Source of the DNA: Quillaja saponaria
Lineage: Eukaryota; Streptophyta; Magnoliopsida; Fabales; Quillajaceae
NCBI GenBank assembly: GCA_029379385.1
Contig: CM055611.1
Span: 24,890,092-24,954,091 of the forward strand
Length of the DNA stretch: 64,000 bases
Direction of reading: 5' to 3'
A model generated the notes under the pieces. The model worked only from the letters and a program-made list of their open reading frames with translations, did not search any database and was not told the DNA's origin. Numbering within the stretch: the first letter of the stretch is position 1; the number at the start of each line of letters is the position of its first letter. A program made the translations under genes and the position numbers. Positions 14,987-27,796 of the stretch are shown here, piece by piece.

Positions 14987-16990
14987 AGTAGCATGACAAC
15001 CACTTTGTCTCTAATAAACCCAAAAGATTAAAAAGTGGATCAAGCAACAAGCTAGGCAGTTTCTGCTTTTGCTCATCAAGTTTCTGCTTGGTTACAATGA
15101 AATTACATTGACGTCCTTAATTGCAAGTTTCAAATATTATTTTTCTAGTTCAGGAACAAAGAGAAAAAGAGAAAACAAAATATAGTTCAATGACGCTAGA
15201 CCCTTAGAAAAGACTCGCAAACTTTCATGTTATCGGCCACTTAATTAAAATTGATATTGTCAATAGTTCACCACTACGGGAATGCTTTAATCATTTTGAT
15301 GTCCATGAGATTAGATGACCTTCTAGGCTCAAATGCTCAGACTTCACTGTGAAGCTGAGCAGACATTCAAAACATTTTTAATTTGCATATGAAGCCTGAA
15401 TTTGGATAATTATTAGGCTATATTCCCCTAATCTGTCCTAACGTACCACCATGGCTTCAAAAGGCAGACACACACAATAAAACTTCTAAATGCGAATCTG
15501 GCAAAGCCATGACTTAGCTTCAATGGTTAGATTACTACAGGATCGCTCCCTAACCGGCAGCCCAGTAGTGCCACTCCCGGCTCTTCTCGCAAAAATTCAT
15601 CTACACCCCAACGACATTAATTTTTCTAAAGGCAGAAGCAATTGTGAACAGGAAAAGAAAATCTGATTTTTTTTTTCATCCTGCATACATTCTATTAATA
15701 ACTAGGGGAGAATTTCAGCACAAGCATATTAATCTAAATGTGTACAACCACTGCCCACCCTCATTTCAAGAGCTTCAACAGTTACAATATTAGCACGGGA
15801 CTCCATAACCAAACGGCATAAACCAATCAAGCTAAATGAATAACACTTCAATTCAAAGATCAAATCAAAGACTGCTGGGATCTCAACAGAAGCAGACTTG
15901 AACAAACCATTTGGAGTGAAAGCCCATACGGGAAAAAGGATATCGAATTTTTGGAAATGTTCTTCTAGGAACCCTGATACTCAGGCAAATTTGGCAAGGA
16001 GTCTCATTTAATTGGATATTTGAACGTTTTTCTGTCATTAGCATAACAAGACCATGTGTTGATTAAGTTCCAGGTTGCCCTAAGACCTATATAATCTAAT
16101 TCCTTTCCTAGTAAGACAGCTGACACCAAACAAACTAACTTCGATGAATATCAACCAAAATAAAAGACACCTTCACTATACATAAGTTTTTATACATGCA
16201 CCCCAGACAGAAATTATTTTAAGCGAGTATTATAAGTCTTCCCTAGAACCAACAATCCATCAGGAGCTAGTTTCCTCTAATATAGGAGGTATGCCATCAC
16301 AAAAATCTAATGCACTGGTCTTTTTCTTCTTTGCTAATAAATCTAAAGCTTCTGTATTAACATCAAATGAACAAACAATAATCTTGTACAGGATAAACCC
16401 ATTGCATTCAAGAATCACAAAAGACAGTATAGAAGTTAGCAATCCAAGCTTTGAATGAAACAAGAAAACATCTTTTAACATAACAGACATCACATAACAA
16501 GTGGGAATTTGTCATAATTTGTATTACCGCAGCTGCATATGGGTACCCTTGGCAATAATACAACAATAACTAAACAATAGGTGGTACTTCTGTACTCCTT
16601 TCATGACGATTTCTGAATGCGCGTAAGAAACACAGTCAAGTTTCAACATACATATATGTGGAATGCTACATTATTGATGGAACACTTCATTAATAATAAC
16701 TTGTTAACAATGTTAGTGTAAATATGATGATCCAAAACTAGTGAACACCCTGTCTACTATATTCGGGGTAAAGAATAGCCACACAAAAACTAGTTATCAT
16801 ACTCAGTCTCCAATCAAGTTCATCCGAATTATGCATAACAAATCATTCGAAAAATTACCTTATGAGGTGGCCATTATCAAGCTGAACAGTATGCATTAAC
16901 TTGATAACAACGTATTTGTATCGTAGTCAATTTCTAACTAAACATACGCTCAAAATTTTTGATAGGGAAAAATAATCAAGGACTCACAAA
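14540..16990. other. Gene-poor region downstream of TIM23
   Basis: About 2.4 kb without a supported gene. It holds a 35-base A run (14949-14983) and the 3' UTR of TIM23 towards 16990. A minus-strand frame around 15740-15980 is open for over 70 codons after a possible splice acceptor, but has no recognisable motif, so I do not call a gene. Confidence 0.45.
14926..15000. mobile_element. Poly(A) tract bounded by 16-bp direct repeats
   Basis: The 16-mer CTAGTAGTATGACAAC (14926-14941) is repeated with one mismatch at 14985-15000. Between them are only TCTTGGC, 35 A residues and one C. This is the footprint expected of an extremely 5'-truncated LINE or SINE insertion (poly(A) tail plus target-site duplication). 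A simple duplication with a slipped A run is an alternative. Confidence 0.6.
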
Positions 16991-16999
16991 ATAGTCCTC

Positions 17000-17566
17000 T
17001 CATATTGGCACGTAGCGCTTAAATGCTTGCTTTGCTGTCACCGCCACCCCAACTAAGACTCCACCAACAGCTCCCGCCACTGCCGCCGACCTCACACCTC
17101 TTGCTGCTCGATACAACGCCCCAGTGCCAAGCCCTGCCACCACGTTATTCCAGACATCATCAGTATCCCTCACGGCCACAGTCCCAATCTCAATACCAGC
17201 GTAAAGCAACCCAATCACACCGAGTCGGTTTCCCCAAGTCCGTCCAGAATGGCCGGAGGAGTTCAGGACCCTGTTAATTCGGAGCTTTGTGGTGTCGCCA
17301 GATTCAAAAGATTTGAAGCCAGTAACGACCCCAGTGGTGGCGCCACCAGCTGCACCTGCAAAGTAACCGCAACCGGTATAGAATGTGAGATTCTCTCCCC
17401 ATGATCGGCGTTTACGTCTAGCCTCTTCAACGAATAGGTACTCTGGTGAGGTTGGAAGCTGGTAAAGGTTCCGAATAGGCACCTCGAGGTCCTTATACGG
17501 GTTGTAGATGCGTGTCTGGTTTGAAAGTTGGGAGCTTGATTCGTGATCCGAGGTCTGGTGCGCCAT
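17000..17566 (-). CDS. TIM23: Mitochondrial inner-membrane import channel TIM23
   Basis: Single-exon 188-aa protein of the Tim17/Tim22/Tim23 family. A hydrophilic N-terminus carries [20 protein letters not shown], the segment typical of plant TIM23. Four hydrophobic, glycine-zipper-rich segments follow at about residues 66-90, 112-132, 139-156 and 160-180. Known role: together with TIM17 and TIM50 it forms the presequence translocase of the inner mitochondrial membrane. Length and lack of introns match plant TIM23 genes. A pyrimidine-rich leader (GA repeat on the plus strand, about 17610-17645) precedes the start at 17566. No defects seen. Confidence 0.95.
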   Translation of the reverse strand: MAHQTSDHESSSQLSNQTRIYNPYKDLEVPIRNLYQLPTSPEYLFVEEARRKRRSWGENLTFYTGCGYFAGAAGGATTGVVTGFKSFESGDTTKLRINRVLNSSGHSGRTWGNRLGVIGLLYAGIEIGTVAVRDTDDVWNNVVAGLGTGALYRAARGVRSAAVAGAVGGVLVGVAVTAKQAFKRYVPI

Positions 17567-17609
17567 GTGAGGGTTAGGGTTTGGTAGGCAGAATCAGAGA
17601 GGCGGAGGG

Positions 17610-17645
17610 GAAGAGAGAGAGAGAGAGAGAGAGGGAGAGAGCGCA
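17610..17645. repeat. GA/CT microsatellite in the TIM23 leader
   Basis: Run of AG dinucleotides just upstream of the TIM23 start. CT-rich leaders are common in plant housekeeping genes. Confidence 0.8.
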
Positions 17646-17902
17646 GGAAGGTGAAGGATTTACGTGTTGTGGCCTTGTTGGAGTCTCAGTCTTTGGTTTG
17701 GGGGAAAAAATTGAATGCATCCGATTTATCGGACCGGTTTGAGTGCAACTGTTTGAGAAGACTAAAACGACGACGCCTCAGTTGGGTTAAATTGTCAGGT
17801 TATATTGGTCTTTCCGTTTGCTTTCTTATTTTTTTCTTTTCAAAGAATTCTTTACTTATTTATTATTGTTACTAGTTTTTTGAGCGTAAATTTTATTTAT
17901 AA

Positions 17903-18035
17903 TATACATACAATTGATTTGCATGGTAAAAAATTGATTTTATTTATAATATACATACAATTGATTTTATTTATAATATACATACAATTGATTTTATTTA
18001 TAATGTCCATCTTGATTTGCATAGTAAAAAATTAA
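17903..18035. repeat. AT-rich tandem repeat, about 26-bp period
   Basis: Three copies of a unit containing TTTATTTATAATATACATAC and CAATTGATT, plus a partial fourth, bracketed by the related words GATTTGCATGGTAAAAAATT and GATTTGCATAGTAAAAAATT. Confidence 0.85.
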
Positions 18036-18339
18036 AATTAATACAAAATAATATTTCATGTTAATTATATTAAACAAATAAATCAATTCAATAAAAAGTT
18101 TAATACATAATATAAATATTCTTTTTTAATATTCTCAAGATGAAAAAAGAATAAACACAATAATATTATAATCATAAAAATTAAAATCTAAATATTTTTT
18201 TAATTTTCGTATTATAATTATTTGTAACTTATTAAATAAAATAATTAAAAATTTCAGTCTTAAATACTATTGATATATAATTATTGACAAATTATAGATT
18301 TATTAATATGAAAAGAATTAGGACAAAAAAAAAATAAAA

Positions 18340-18925
18340 AATTTTAATTACGGTATCCTAACGTAATCTCTAATTACAATACCCTAATTCTAATTACAAT
18401 ATCCTAACTCTAATTACAGCAACCTAATTACGATACCATAACTTTAATTATAGTAACCCAATTAGGTACCTTAACCCTAATTACGATATCTAACCCTAAT
18501 TACGGTACTCTAACCTTAGTTTCGATACTACCCTAACCCTAGTTACGATACTTAACCTTAACCCTAATTACGGTACCCTAACCTTAACACAAATTAAAGT
18601 ACACTAACTTTATTTATAGTATCATAACCATAATTACAATACCCTAACCATAATTACCCTAATCCTAATTACGATATCTTAACTCTAATTACAACACCCT
18701 AACCCTAGTTACAATACCCTAACCCTAACACTAATTATAGTACCATAATTTTAGTACTCTAACCTTAACCTTATAGTGCACTAACCCTAATCTTAATTAT
18801 AATACCCTAACTTTAATTACGGTGCATTATTCTAGTTACAGTATCTTAACCCTAGTTATAGTATCTTAACATTAATCCTAGGTACGGTTGCCTAAACTTA
18901 ATTACGATATCCTAATCCTTATTTA
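18340..18925. repeat. Degenerate telomere-like repeat array
   Basis: About 580 bp made of variants of CCCTAACCCTAATTACGATA: short CCCTAA-type words alternate with AATTACGATA/GGTA spacers at a period near 20-22 bp. CCCTAA resembles a telomere repeat, but plant telomeres are usually CCCTAAA, and the interspersed AATTACGATA word is not telomeric. The array is flanked by related direct repeats (about 18260-18340 and 18920-19000), each with a TATTGAYATATAATTATT core followed by a GAAAAGAA word. Confidence 0.75.
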
Positions 18926-18999
18926 CTATTGACATATAATTATTAAAAAAAATATAAAATTATTAATATTGAAAAGAAGTAAAAAAAAATCAATAGTTC

Positions 19000-19420
19000 T
19001 AAGTAATTATAATTAAATTAATATTAAAATTGAGAAGAATTATAAAATTAATAATAATTTATTTAAATAAATAATAACTAAAAATATCTATATAATAATA
19101 CAAATTTATAAAAACATTAAAAAAAATTAAAATTATTAAGCCACTTATTTATATATATATATATATATATAGTATTATATTATCTAGTTTTAGTTAGTTA
19201 CTTTGTTATCATTACTTGAGAAAAGACTCAACACGGCATCACAGTCATTAAAGCCTGAAATGTGTACGAGGGCCCAAGAATGAAAAAGCTTCATTTATGC
19301 TAATAGCAGAAAAGAAAACGACATTTTACATTTGAAAAAGCAAAGAGTAGATTGGGAACATGAAAGATAGCTATGTAGTTTAGTTGTTACATGAGGGAAC
19401 ACAGCAAGAATTCAAATTCT
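19000..19420. other. AT-rich spacer and 3' UTR of the USP-kinase gene
   Basis: Holds an AT dinucleotide run near 19148-19171. The terminal part (roughly 19220-19420) is probably the 3' UTR of the minus-strand kinase gene. Confidence 0.4.
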
Positions 19421-22400
19421 TTACGAAAAAGAATAAAATTTCTTCAACTGGGGACTAGTATTGGAGCAACTAACAAATGACCAGCAGCCTTCAACGTACT
19501 TGTTGCTTACTTTTCCAACTTGTTTATCCGTTGGTGGTAAGTGACTGGACTTCCCATCACTACTCCTGAAGTTCAACATAGTGGGCATGGACTTTAAGGC
19601 TTTCCACCTTCTTGGCATTGATCTACGTTGAATTTCCATTTCCACATTAGGATTGTTACTCATTCCACCCTGATTAAACATAATACAAGAGCATATTTAA
19701 AAGGATTGAATTTTAAATGGTTTTTAGAATTTTAGTAGTTTTAGGTTATAAAATTTTTAGTCAGTTGTGTCCATAATATACACCAATAAGAATGAGAAAT
19801 TATACTTGAAGTCTTGCACACCTACTTAAAATCAACAATAAGTTATGTAATCAATCAAGACAGCATAGTTCAGATGACTGGTAAGATTACACATGTGAGC
19901 TAGAGTTAGAACAGAATGGTCTGCAAATAGCATCAAACAATAAGAGACTTAAATACTAGAAATCCATGACATGGAGTGCAAGGAAAGCGTGAGAGATTTA
20001 TCCTTTAGCTCGTATTGACCTAATTTTTCATTTCTCTTTAACCGTTTTCTCAGAAAAAGATAATAGTATCCATGACAACATAGACATGACGAGTTATTGT
20101 ATCGTTTTTCCCTTTTCTTAATATTTGATACTCTGAACACAACAAATGTAGCAGAAAAAGTTTAGTGAGCCTAGTGACTAACCTGACTCATATGAGAGCT
20201 CATTTGTTGATCTGAATAACAAGGAATTAGTACTGGGCTGTAGACAAGTCTGTCACCATTAGTGGCTGGGCTGTTCATTCCAAGGTTCTTTATCCGGTTC
20301 AGCTCCGGTAACACAACAGAACCAAGGTCTGGCCTGTCCCTCTTCCTCAGCTCACAACACTTCAAAGCCAATTTGGCAAAGCATAAAGCCTCTTCAACAG
20401 GCCAATCCGTAACGGCTGGATCAAGGACCTCTGTAAATGTACCTCTCTCAATGGCCTTCTCAACCTGGTGGGACAGACCGATTGGAGGTTTTGCCGTAAT
20501 CATTTGTAATAGCATCACTCCTAATGAATATGTATCTGATTTTACACCCAACATTCCTGTTTGTTGATACTCTGGGTCAATGTAACAAAATGTACCAGCA
20601 GCTGCTGTCAGCCGATATTCAGTGGTTTTGTCAGATATGGATGGTGGAACTAGACGGGCCAAGCCCACGTCAGAGATCTTGCTCACATAGTTGCGGTCTA
20701 ATAGAATGTTTGCAGGCTTGAGATCGCGATGCACGAGGGGCTCTGGTTTCATCTTATGAAGAAAAAGAAGGGCAGTGGCAATTTCAGCAGCTATTTTGAA
20801 TCGAAGTTTCCATGGTATTGGGGGTGTACCATCTTTACAGAAGAGACGGTCTTCTAAGCTGCCATTTTCCAAGTATTCATACACAAGGATTCCGAACTCA
20901 GGGCATGCACCTAGAAGGAGAACCATGTGTGGATGTCTCATCTTGTTTAAAACCTCAACCTGGAATGAAAAATCATTAATACAGAACAGGGCTCTAAGTC
21001 CATATTGCAATAATAATGTACTCACTTGTGCAAATTATCATGTAATTGTTCAATTTTAGCTTCTATCTTTCTTGTTTAATATAAGTTGTCATAATGAACA
21101 AATAACAGAGCATGAGAAGGCTTGGGTTGAAAGGTTGGTTAATAAGTTCAACCAATTCAGGATCCCACTGATTCGGAATGCTTCATCCTATGCAGTAAAA
21201 AGCAAGCTTCTAACTTGTGTCCATCTCCATTTGTAGCAAAACTTGCTAGATATAATGCAAAAAATCGGATAAAGTACTTTAAAGATCATGAAATCTCAGA
21301 AGCATCTTCTTTTTTTCTCCAAAAAGTTACTTCGCTGTGATTGTCATTATTCATTTGTTTATATTGTTAATTTTGTCTATTCTTCGCTTTCAAGGTTAGT
21401 TTTGAGGTGTCTACCAAAATGAAGCTGAACCTGATTGGGAACCTGCCTCATAATGATGTTAAGCTTAAAACATACCACCACTGACATGGAACTGTTCAGA
21501 GCTTTAACAAAGTAAAACGTTCTATAATTTGCAATATTGTCCACCAAGTTTATCCATTTGAAAGCAAAAACATGAGAAAGTCATGCTTTTGAGAATGTGA
21601 CAGACCCCAGCTAGAAGGTCTAGACGCAATTAAGATGTTTAAACAAGTTCACATTGTTCTTTTATTCGCAATCAGGACTCTTTGGAAAACGACTTCTAAC
21701 TATTGGAGGAGAATCCTCAGCACGCTGAAAATCTAAGGTCTAGAGTGCATCTTTACTATGCTCTTTATTAACAGATGATTGTTTTATATTATGATCCCTT
21801 TGAAGATATTCGATGTTTAATCCCATGAAAGTCAAACCTATCTAGTGGTTAAAGAAAAGGGAATATAAGGCTACATTTTATCTCCATTAACAACCCGTGG
21901 TTCCTAATTCCTTTCAAAACATACTTCATATATAAAATTACCTCTTGGTGAAATTGCCTCAGCCCATGTGATAAGTCTGGTCTCAAGACCTTGATGGCAA
22001 CAGCAGTGTCATCAAGCATCGCTCTATATACAGGTCCATATCCACCTTCACCAATTTTCAGAGAATCTTTGAAGAATTCTGTAGCAACTTCAATCTCTTC
22101 AACACTGTATCTTCTATACTGAATATTACCGTGGGCTAATCCATTTATTTCTCTTGTCCTCTCTTCTTTCTCAAGTTTGGCTCTTGTTTCTGCAAGCTTT
22201 CTCTTCTGGATCTCCATTTCTGCTAAGCGTTCTTCCATTTCAGCTGATTCCCTAGAAGCCCTGGTGTCCTCCCTTTCCAAATCTGCTAAATTCAAAGCAG
22301 TCTCTTCAGCAAGCATTGCCTCCTCTAAGGTGCCTTCTTCTGTTACTTTGCACTGTTGAAGCTGCCTTTCCTGAATGAGAGATACAGGTCTTTCAGATTT

Positions 22401-25400
22401 TTGCTTTAGTGTACTAATATGGATTTCTTGTTATAAAAACCATATCATTAAGTAGAAGCTGTGTTCTGATCTTACACTCTCTTTTACTACAATAGTTTCT
22501 CCGCAAACTGAACTATACGTGTCCGTACTTTGCTTGAGTTCAAGTTTCAATCTTCTCATGTCGGCCTCCAATGCTTTCTGTTAAATAAGATTCTCAGTTA
22601 CCTATTGTCTTGTGCTAAAAACAAATATTAATTCATTTCTAAGCCATATGCAGGGATATGCATGATTGATGTTAAACTCCAAGAATTTATTGATGCGAAC
22701 TGCAACAGAAGCATCAGTCTTGGTAATGAATGATGAACTCACTACAAACTGTGCCGGGCTGATTGCTACAAGATCTTTCGTCAGAAGTCTTAAACAACAA
22801 GCGAAAAGAAATAATTGAATTGTTGAAGACTGTCAGCAAAAAATTCCATTTTTTTGAAACTCTAAACAACTAGCGTGATGCCAGAAAAAAAGTAGGGATT
22901 ACCATTAATACAGACAAATTGGGTCACCGCACAGGCCACAATCACAGATAAGAGGTGCTATAACATCGAGATAAAACATCAAACAGGGTGAAAACAGAGA
23001 TGATATTTAAGTAACATTGTTTTCTTGTACATCTTGTCAATGATTCCAAAAACACATGTTTTATAATTCTTTTTCTGGATGTCAGATGATACTAAAAATA
23101 AGCAACCTGCGAATTTAATCATGCAGTACTTACTGGGGTTTGTGTCGAAAAGGAGCTTCTAGAACCCTCTGAGGTCATGGAAACTTCTAAATTTTCATGT
23201 AACATGTCATTTAATTGAAAATCAGCTCGCCCAGAAAATCCCCGGGTGCGTGATAAGGATCTTTTATGTGAATCCCCTGACAAGGAGCGATCTGTTGATA
23301 CTCTTGTTGAATTAGCCTTTCTATCAAACTTGTAATTTTGTGGTATCAACTGCGTGACATCGCTGCTTCTACCAAAAGATACTGTATCAAGACCTGTGCT
23401 TCTCCAGATCCCATGACTGAACTGCTTTCTGTATAAGTAAGAGTGAGAATCCAAGGAACATATACCAAGTTTGGAAGAAAGTCAAAAGGATGGTCAGATT
23501 GCCAGGCAGTTCATAGACTAATAAATTTCTCTTTCCTTTTTTATGTGTGGTGGGGGGTTGTTAACATTTATAGACATTAGTTTAGCCTTAACTTCACAAT
23601 CTTTCCTTACTCTCCTGTATTTTTTTATTTTTTTTATAGAATTTGATGAAAATTATCTCATCAGAAGTAGTGACCAGCATCATATCATCATCTCAAGAAA
23701 ATCTAGAATACCATTTTTAAACTCAGATGCTCCAGCAATCTCCCAATCTGGAACATTAGTGCATCAACATTTCAAACAGTATAGTTACAAATTACAATTA
23801 GGCCTGAACTGCATTGAGATAGTGTCTATTCCATGTTAACAGCTAATACGTATTGATAGGCTTATAAATTTTGACAGATGAAATGACAAGTAAGCACTTT
23901 TAGCAGTAGTGTGTCGCGCATAACCTTATATGTTCAGACTTTGAGGTAACAGGAAGAAGCCTAGAAGAACGGTCATATTGAGATTGTTTCGTGGGAGTGG
24001 CTGTATCACTTTTAGGAGTAACTGCTGCAACAACTCCAAAGTTTTGAGATTGACTTGCCAATCGAACATTCTGCACCTTTCCTTTAAATATAATGTATAC
24101 TGAACATGACTCTGGGGCAGATTTGAGTAAGCTAGTAGGCACATCTGCAGTTTTAAATTTCCTGTGTAGTGACAAATACAAGATTATTAGTTTAAAATGG
24201 GAAAACAAATGAGTTCTTGCTGTGCTTTTCTTTTCTTTTTTCTCTTTTCTTTTTTCTTTTTTCTTTTGGGCTTTCATAGAACAATATTTGAAAGGTTGTT
24301 GGTTGGACCTGAACCCGTATAGAAAATAAAAACGCATAGTATGCTTTTATGTTGACTTTAATGAAAACAAAGTTCATTAGCCACCGAAGTTAGATTACAA
24401 TACTCTTCATGAGGCATGCACCAAGCAAACAATAAAAAGAAATAAGACAAAAAGAACGGTGTTTCTATGAAACATTGACTCTCACTTCTGGTGTGTGGAA
24501 AATAAATACATATTCTAATACACTGTTACTCCATGTATTTGTTCCTACGTACGACTTGATTAACAAGAAAATGTTCTATTCCCTGATTTTCCCTTTTAAA
24601 GATCAGGATTTAACGTAAAACGCCAGCTCCTTCAGCTGATATAATTTCAATACAATAGTTAAAAAAATGAATTTATGCATGACATGTGTGATTTCTCAGG
24701 AAACGCATCTTGAACATTTATTTAGGAAAGTAGCATTTTTGGTTGCTAAATTTGCATGATCTAGTGTATGCATTTATGTGTAACCTAGGGCAATTAATGT
24801 GCCTTTTTCATGCGCGTGTTGTATCAGGGAGAGAGAGAGACCTTGTAATAACATTCCTGTTGGAAGAGCCAACAATAATATTGTTGATGGAGTTGTTGAT
24901 AATATAATCAGTAAGTGCACTTGGAACATCAATGTCATGAAGGACCAACTCCTTGGCTTCAATCTGAAACATTCAAAGTCCATTAAATTAAGTCCCACGA
25001 TCTGTATATATATAATTCACCTATATAAATAAGACCTCTTTTTTTTTATTTTTTCTTTCTAATTTTCTCTGTTTACCAGTGTCACGACAAGTGTAGCTCA
25101 ACACACACCAACCTCCACACATCATAAAGACATACTTGTGTGTATGACACACATTATGGCCTATAACATTTTCAGCTAGCATGTAATCGAAGAGAGAAAT
25201 TGTAAAGGGCCATCACATATACAGACTGGTTCTAGTTGTTATTTGCAAGCCATTTATATCAGGTAAGAGGACTAGTCTGTATGGAACAAAGTTCCCCGTT
25301 TGAATATTAATCATACTGTTGATCACTCACCCCTTTCCGGGCACAAAATCCTCGGTAGGGAAGAAAAAACAGCAGCAATTCCTCTTCAGTTGGTGGCCGA

Positions 25401-26007
25401 CCTTCTTTGGAGGCTGAATCAATATCGTCTGCATATATACCACATAAAACACTAACATATTACACCCAAGAACGAAATTGAAGCTAATTCCCTATAAAGG
25501 GCAAATTTATATATGGTCAATGATGACAATATGCACAATCAGTCAGTTATTGTGCAGTGTCTTTACCGGGTACACTAGTTCAGGCATTATCACACTCACC
25601 TTTAAGGCATTCATGAGAATTCCTATTCTACACAAAGAATGACTCTTTGGGTCAAAGAACAAACTGGAAAGCAAAATATATGCATTCTATATGGAAAACA
25701 TGTTGGTATTCTTGGTGGGTGATGGTGATGATGATGATAATGACGAAAGAGAGAGGTACCTACGGGGATGCAAGCTCCGTGTCCGAACATGAATAAGGGT
25801 ACAACAAGAGTTCTCATGCAAAAGGTTATCCACCGCCCATTTGACAGCATGTTTGCTATTCTTGTCTCTATCAATGGCAATCACAGTGTTGATGGCACCG
25901 GAAGACCCATCTTCCGGTACTTCTCTTGGTGTTGAAATGGAAAAAGCCATCGGTAGCTCTGCCACCACCACCGAGCAAATGGGCGGCGCTAATTTTTTAA
26001 TTATCAC
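19421..26007 (-). CDS. USP-domain protein kinase (U-box kinase relative lacking a U-box)
   Basis: Nine exons on the minus strand, all phase-consistent: 25764-26007, 25331-25428, 24842-24963, 23925-24161, 23134-23428, 22476-22577, 21942-22370, 20183-20959, 19421-19669; 850 aa. An in-frame ATG at 25950 (MAFSISTPREV) would give 831 aa and may be the true start. Order: universal stress protein domain (INTVIAIDRDKNSKHAVKWAV, about residues 38-180), Ser-rich linker, acidic/basic coiled coil (about 335-450), then kinase: GEGGYGPVYR, K493, HRDLKPAN (D588). DFG is replaced by DVG (606-608), usual in this subfamily. The protein continues about 80 aa past the kinase with no U-box, so it resembles Arabidopsis 'protein kinase with adenine nucleotide alpha hydrolase-like domain' proteins (At2g24370 group). 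Probable cytoplasmic kinase; substrates unknown. Confidence 0.92.
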
Positions 26008-27563
26008 GAGAGAAGATGGTGGAGATTAATTGAGTTCATTTCAGGCAATGGCTACTTGTTTTTCTATATTGGGCGCTGGGAATGAGTAGGAAAAGAAAAA
26101 AACAACAAATCTTTATGAACAGAATCAGAGAAATCTCCTCCTCTCTTGCTTGCCTTACAAGCATTAGTTGGAGAAGAGTTGTCTTAACACTTGCAACAAC
26201 CAATTACAAATGTTTTAGTCGTAACAAAACAACTGAAAATTATAGTTGGTAGATAGAAGATAGAATTCCAGGAAATCAAACATCTAGAATTTTAATTTTC
26301 TTAAAGGATGAATAACCACATTATATAGATATATTACATATATATATATATAATTTATTATTATTATTATTATTATTATTTTATAAACTTAAGTTGTTCC
26401 TAATTAGTTTATTTTCTCCAATTTAAGTTTAATATCTTTAAAAAGTTTACACATGTGAAAAATTATATCTACTTTTAAGAAAAATTTAATAACTCTAATT
26501 AAACACTCTTAATTTTTTAATTATAATTATCTTTCTTATTATGTATAGTAATATAATTTATTTTTAATTTATTTCTTAATTTTTAATTAATTAAACACGT
26601 TCAATAATTAATAAAAATAGCACAACTAGTTCGAAATAAATCAAGATGGATAAAACAAAACCAAAAACAAATTATGTGGATGCTCCAACAACAATAACAA
26701 CTATACAAGCTTTTTACGATGATAATTAAACAAAACAAAGACATTATAATTTTGACATGAATTCTAAAACGTTTCAAACTCATATAATCAATAAAATAAG
26801 AACAAATTTTTATCACCTGTCTAACCCATAGAGTGTAATGACAATTTAGTTGTTATCATAATGACCAACAACATTATTTCAAAATTCTTAAAAGAGACCT
26901 CACTTAGCATCTAATCCTTCAATTTATAATTACTTTTATTTCAAAATTTGTACATTTTGTTCATCTAATTTTCTTCTTTTAATTTGTGTACTTCATATGG
27001 TACGTGTGTAAATAAAAAATAAATCATAAAAAAGAGTAAGAGAACTGTGACTTTCTCTTATATAATTTAATATGTTTGTTCTTAAATATTACAGATTTTT
27101 TTTATAAGCCTAACTTAAATCCCTAAGACCCTTGTTATCGAATTTTTATAATTAATAGAGAACAAACATAACTTAAATCCTTTTAAAGTCCTATTTTTTA
27201 TTTTTTTATAAATAAGATCTTAACTCAATTTGTTAAGTTAAAAAATTTCTAAATTCGACTTTCATCACATATGATTTTTTATTATTTAAATTATTTTATA
27301 TTTAAAAATTTTAAATTATAACATTGTTGATTTTTGTAAATTAGTCAACCTTATTGTAATGTTAATATAAATAATATCATGACAAACAAAAATAATAACT
27401 CTTTAGAAATTATTTTTTAATTTTTTATGAGTATTTTTATAAATCTCTTAATTGCATAAATCAAAGGTGTCTTATAATTTGAACAATGCATAGTGATATG
27501 AATTATTTTTATGTTTTCAAACAAATGGTGATTATTAGGTTTTATGACTTCCACATTCCACAG

Positions 27564-27573
27564 GACACGTGTC
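27564..27573. promoter_or_regulatory. Palindromic G-box/ABRE, GACACGTGTC
   Basis: Perfect 10-bp palindrome GACACGTGTC containing the CACGTG core bound by bZIP ABF/AREB factors. It lies about 230 bp upstream of the first leader ATG of the HAB1-type gene. A second core, ACGTGTC, sits at 27688-27694. Clade A PP2C genes are known to be induced by ABA, so two spaced ABREs fit feedback control; that they act here is inference. Confidence 0.65.
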
Positions 27574-27687
27574 GTCCACAAACTTTGTCTCATAAGAAAC
27601 CTATGAGTAATTGAATAAGTTGTCTTTAATGTCTATTTTCCTGTCTTGGGTTATGTGCTTTTAATGATGTAAGATAATTTCAGGTAT

Positions 27688-27694
27688 ACGTGTC
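27688..27694 (+). promoter_or_regulatory. Second ABRE-like core, ACGTGTC
   Basis: ACGTGTC about 120 bp downstream of the palindromic G-box and about 100 bp before the first leader ATG of the phosphatase gene. ABREs usually need a partner element, which this pair provides. Confidence 0.5.
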
Positions 27695-27796
27695 TCTAAA
27701 ATGAGTGCATGATTAAAACATTTCCCAGAAGACTCTCTCCCTCTCTTTCTCTCTCTGTGGAGTCACACCCCTAGCCCAGAAACAAGAGGAACGAAA

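Larger units (their letters stand above)
26010..27720. promoter_or_regulatory. Shared divergent upstream region of the USP-kinase and HAB1-type genes
   Basis: About 1.7 kb lies between the minus-strand kinase start and the plus-strand phosphatase leader. It is AT-rich, with an AT run and TTA repeats near 26335-26385, and has no supported gene. ABRE-like sites close to the phosphatase are listed separately. Confidence 0.6.

Noticed and set aside
15520..15600. Possible tRNA or SINE head (GGTTAGATTACTACAGG region)
   Set aside because: No cloverleaf could be formed, and the A and B box words are not convincing.
18340..18925. True interstitial telomere
   Set aside because: Units are too irregular and contain a constant non-telomeric AATTACGATA word; kept only as a telomere-like repeat.
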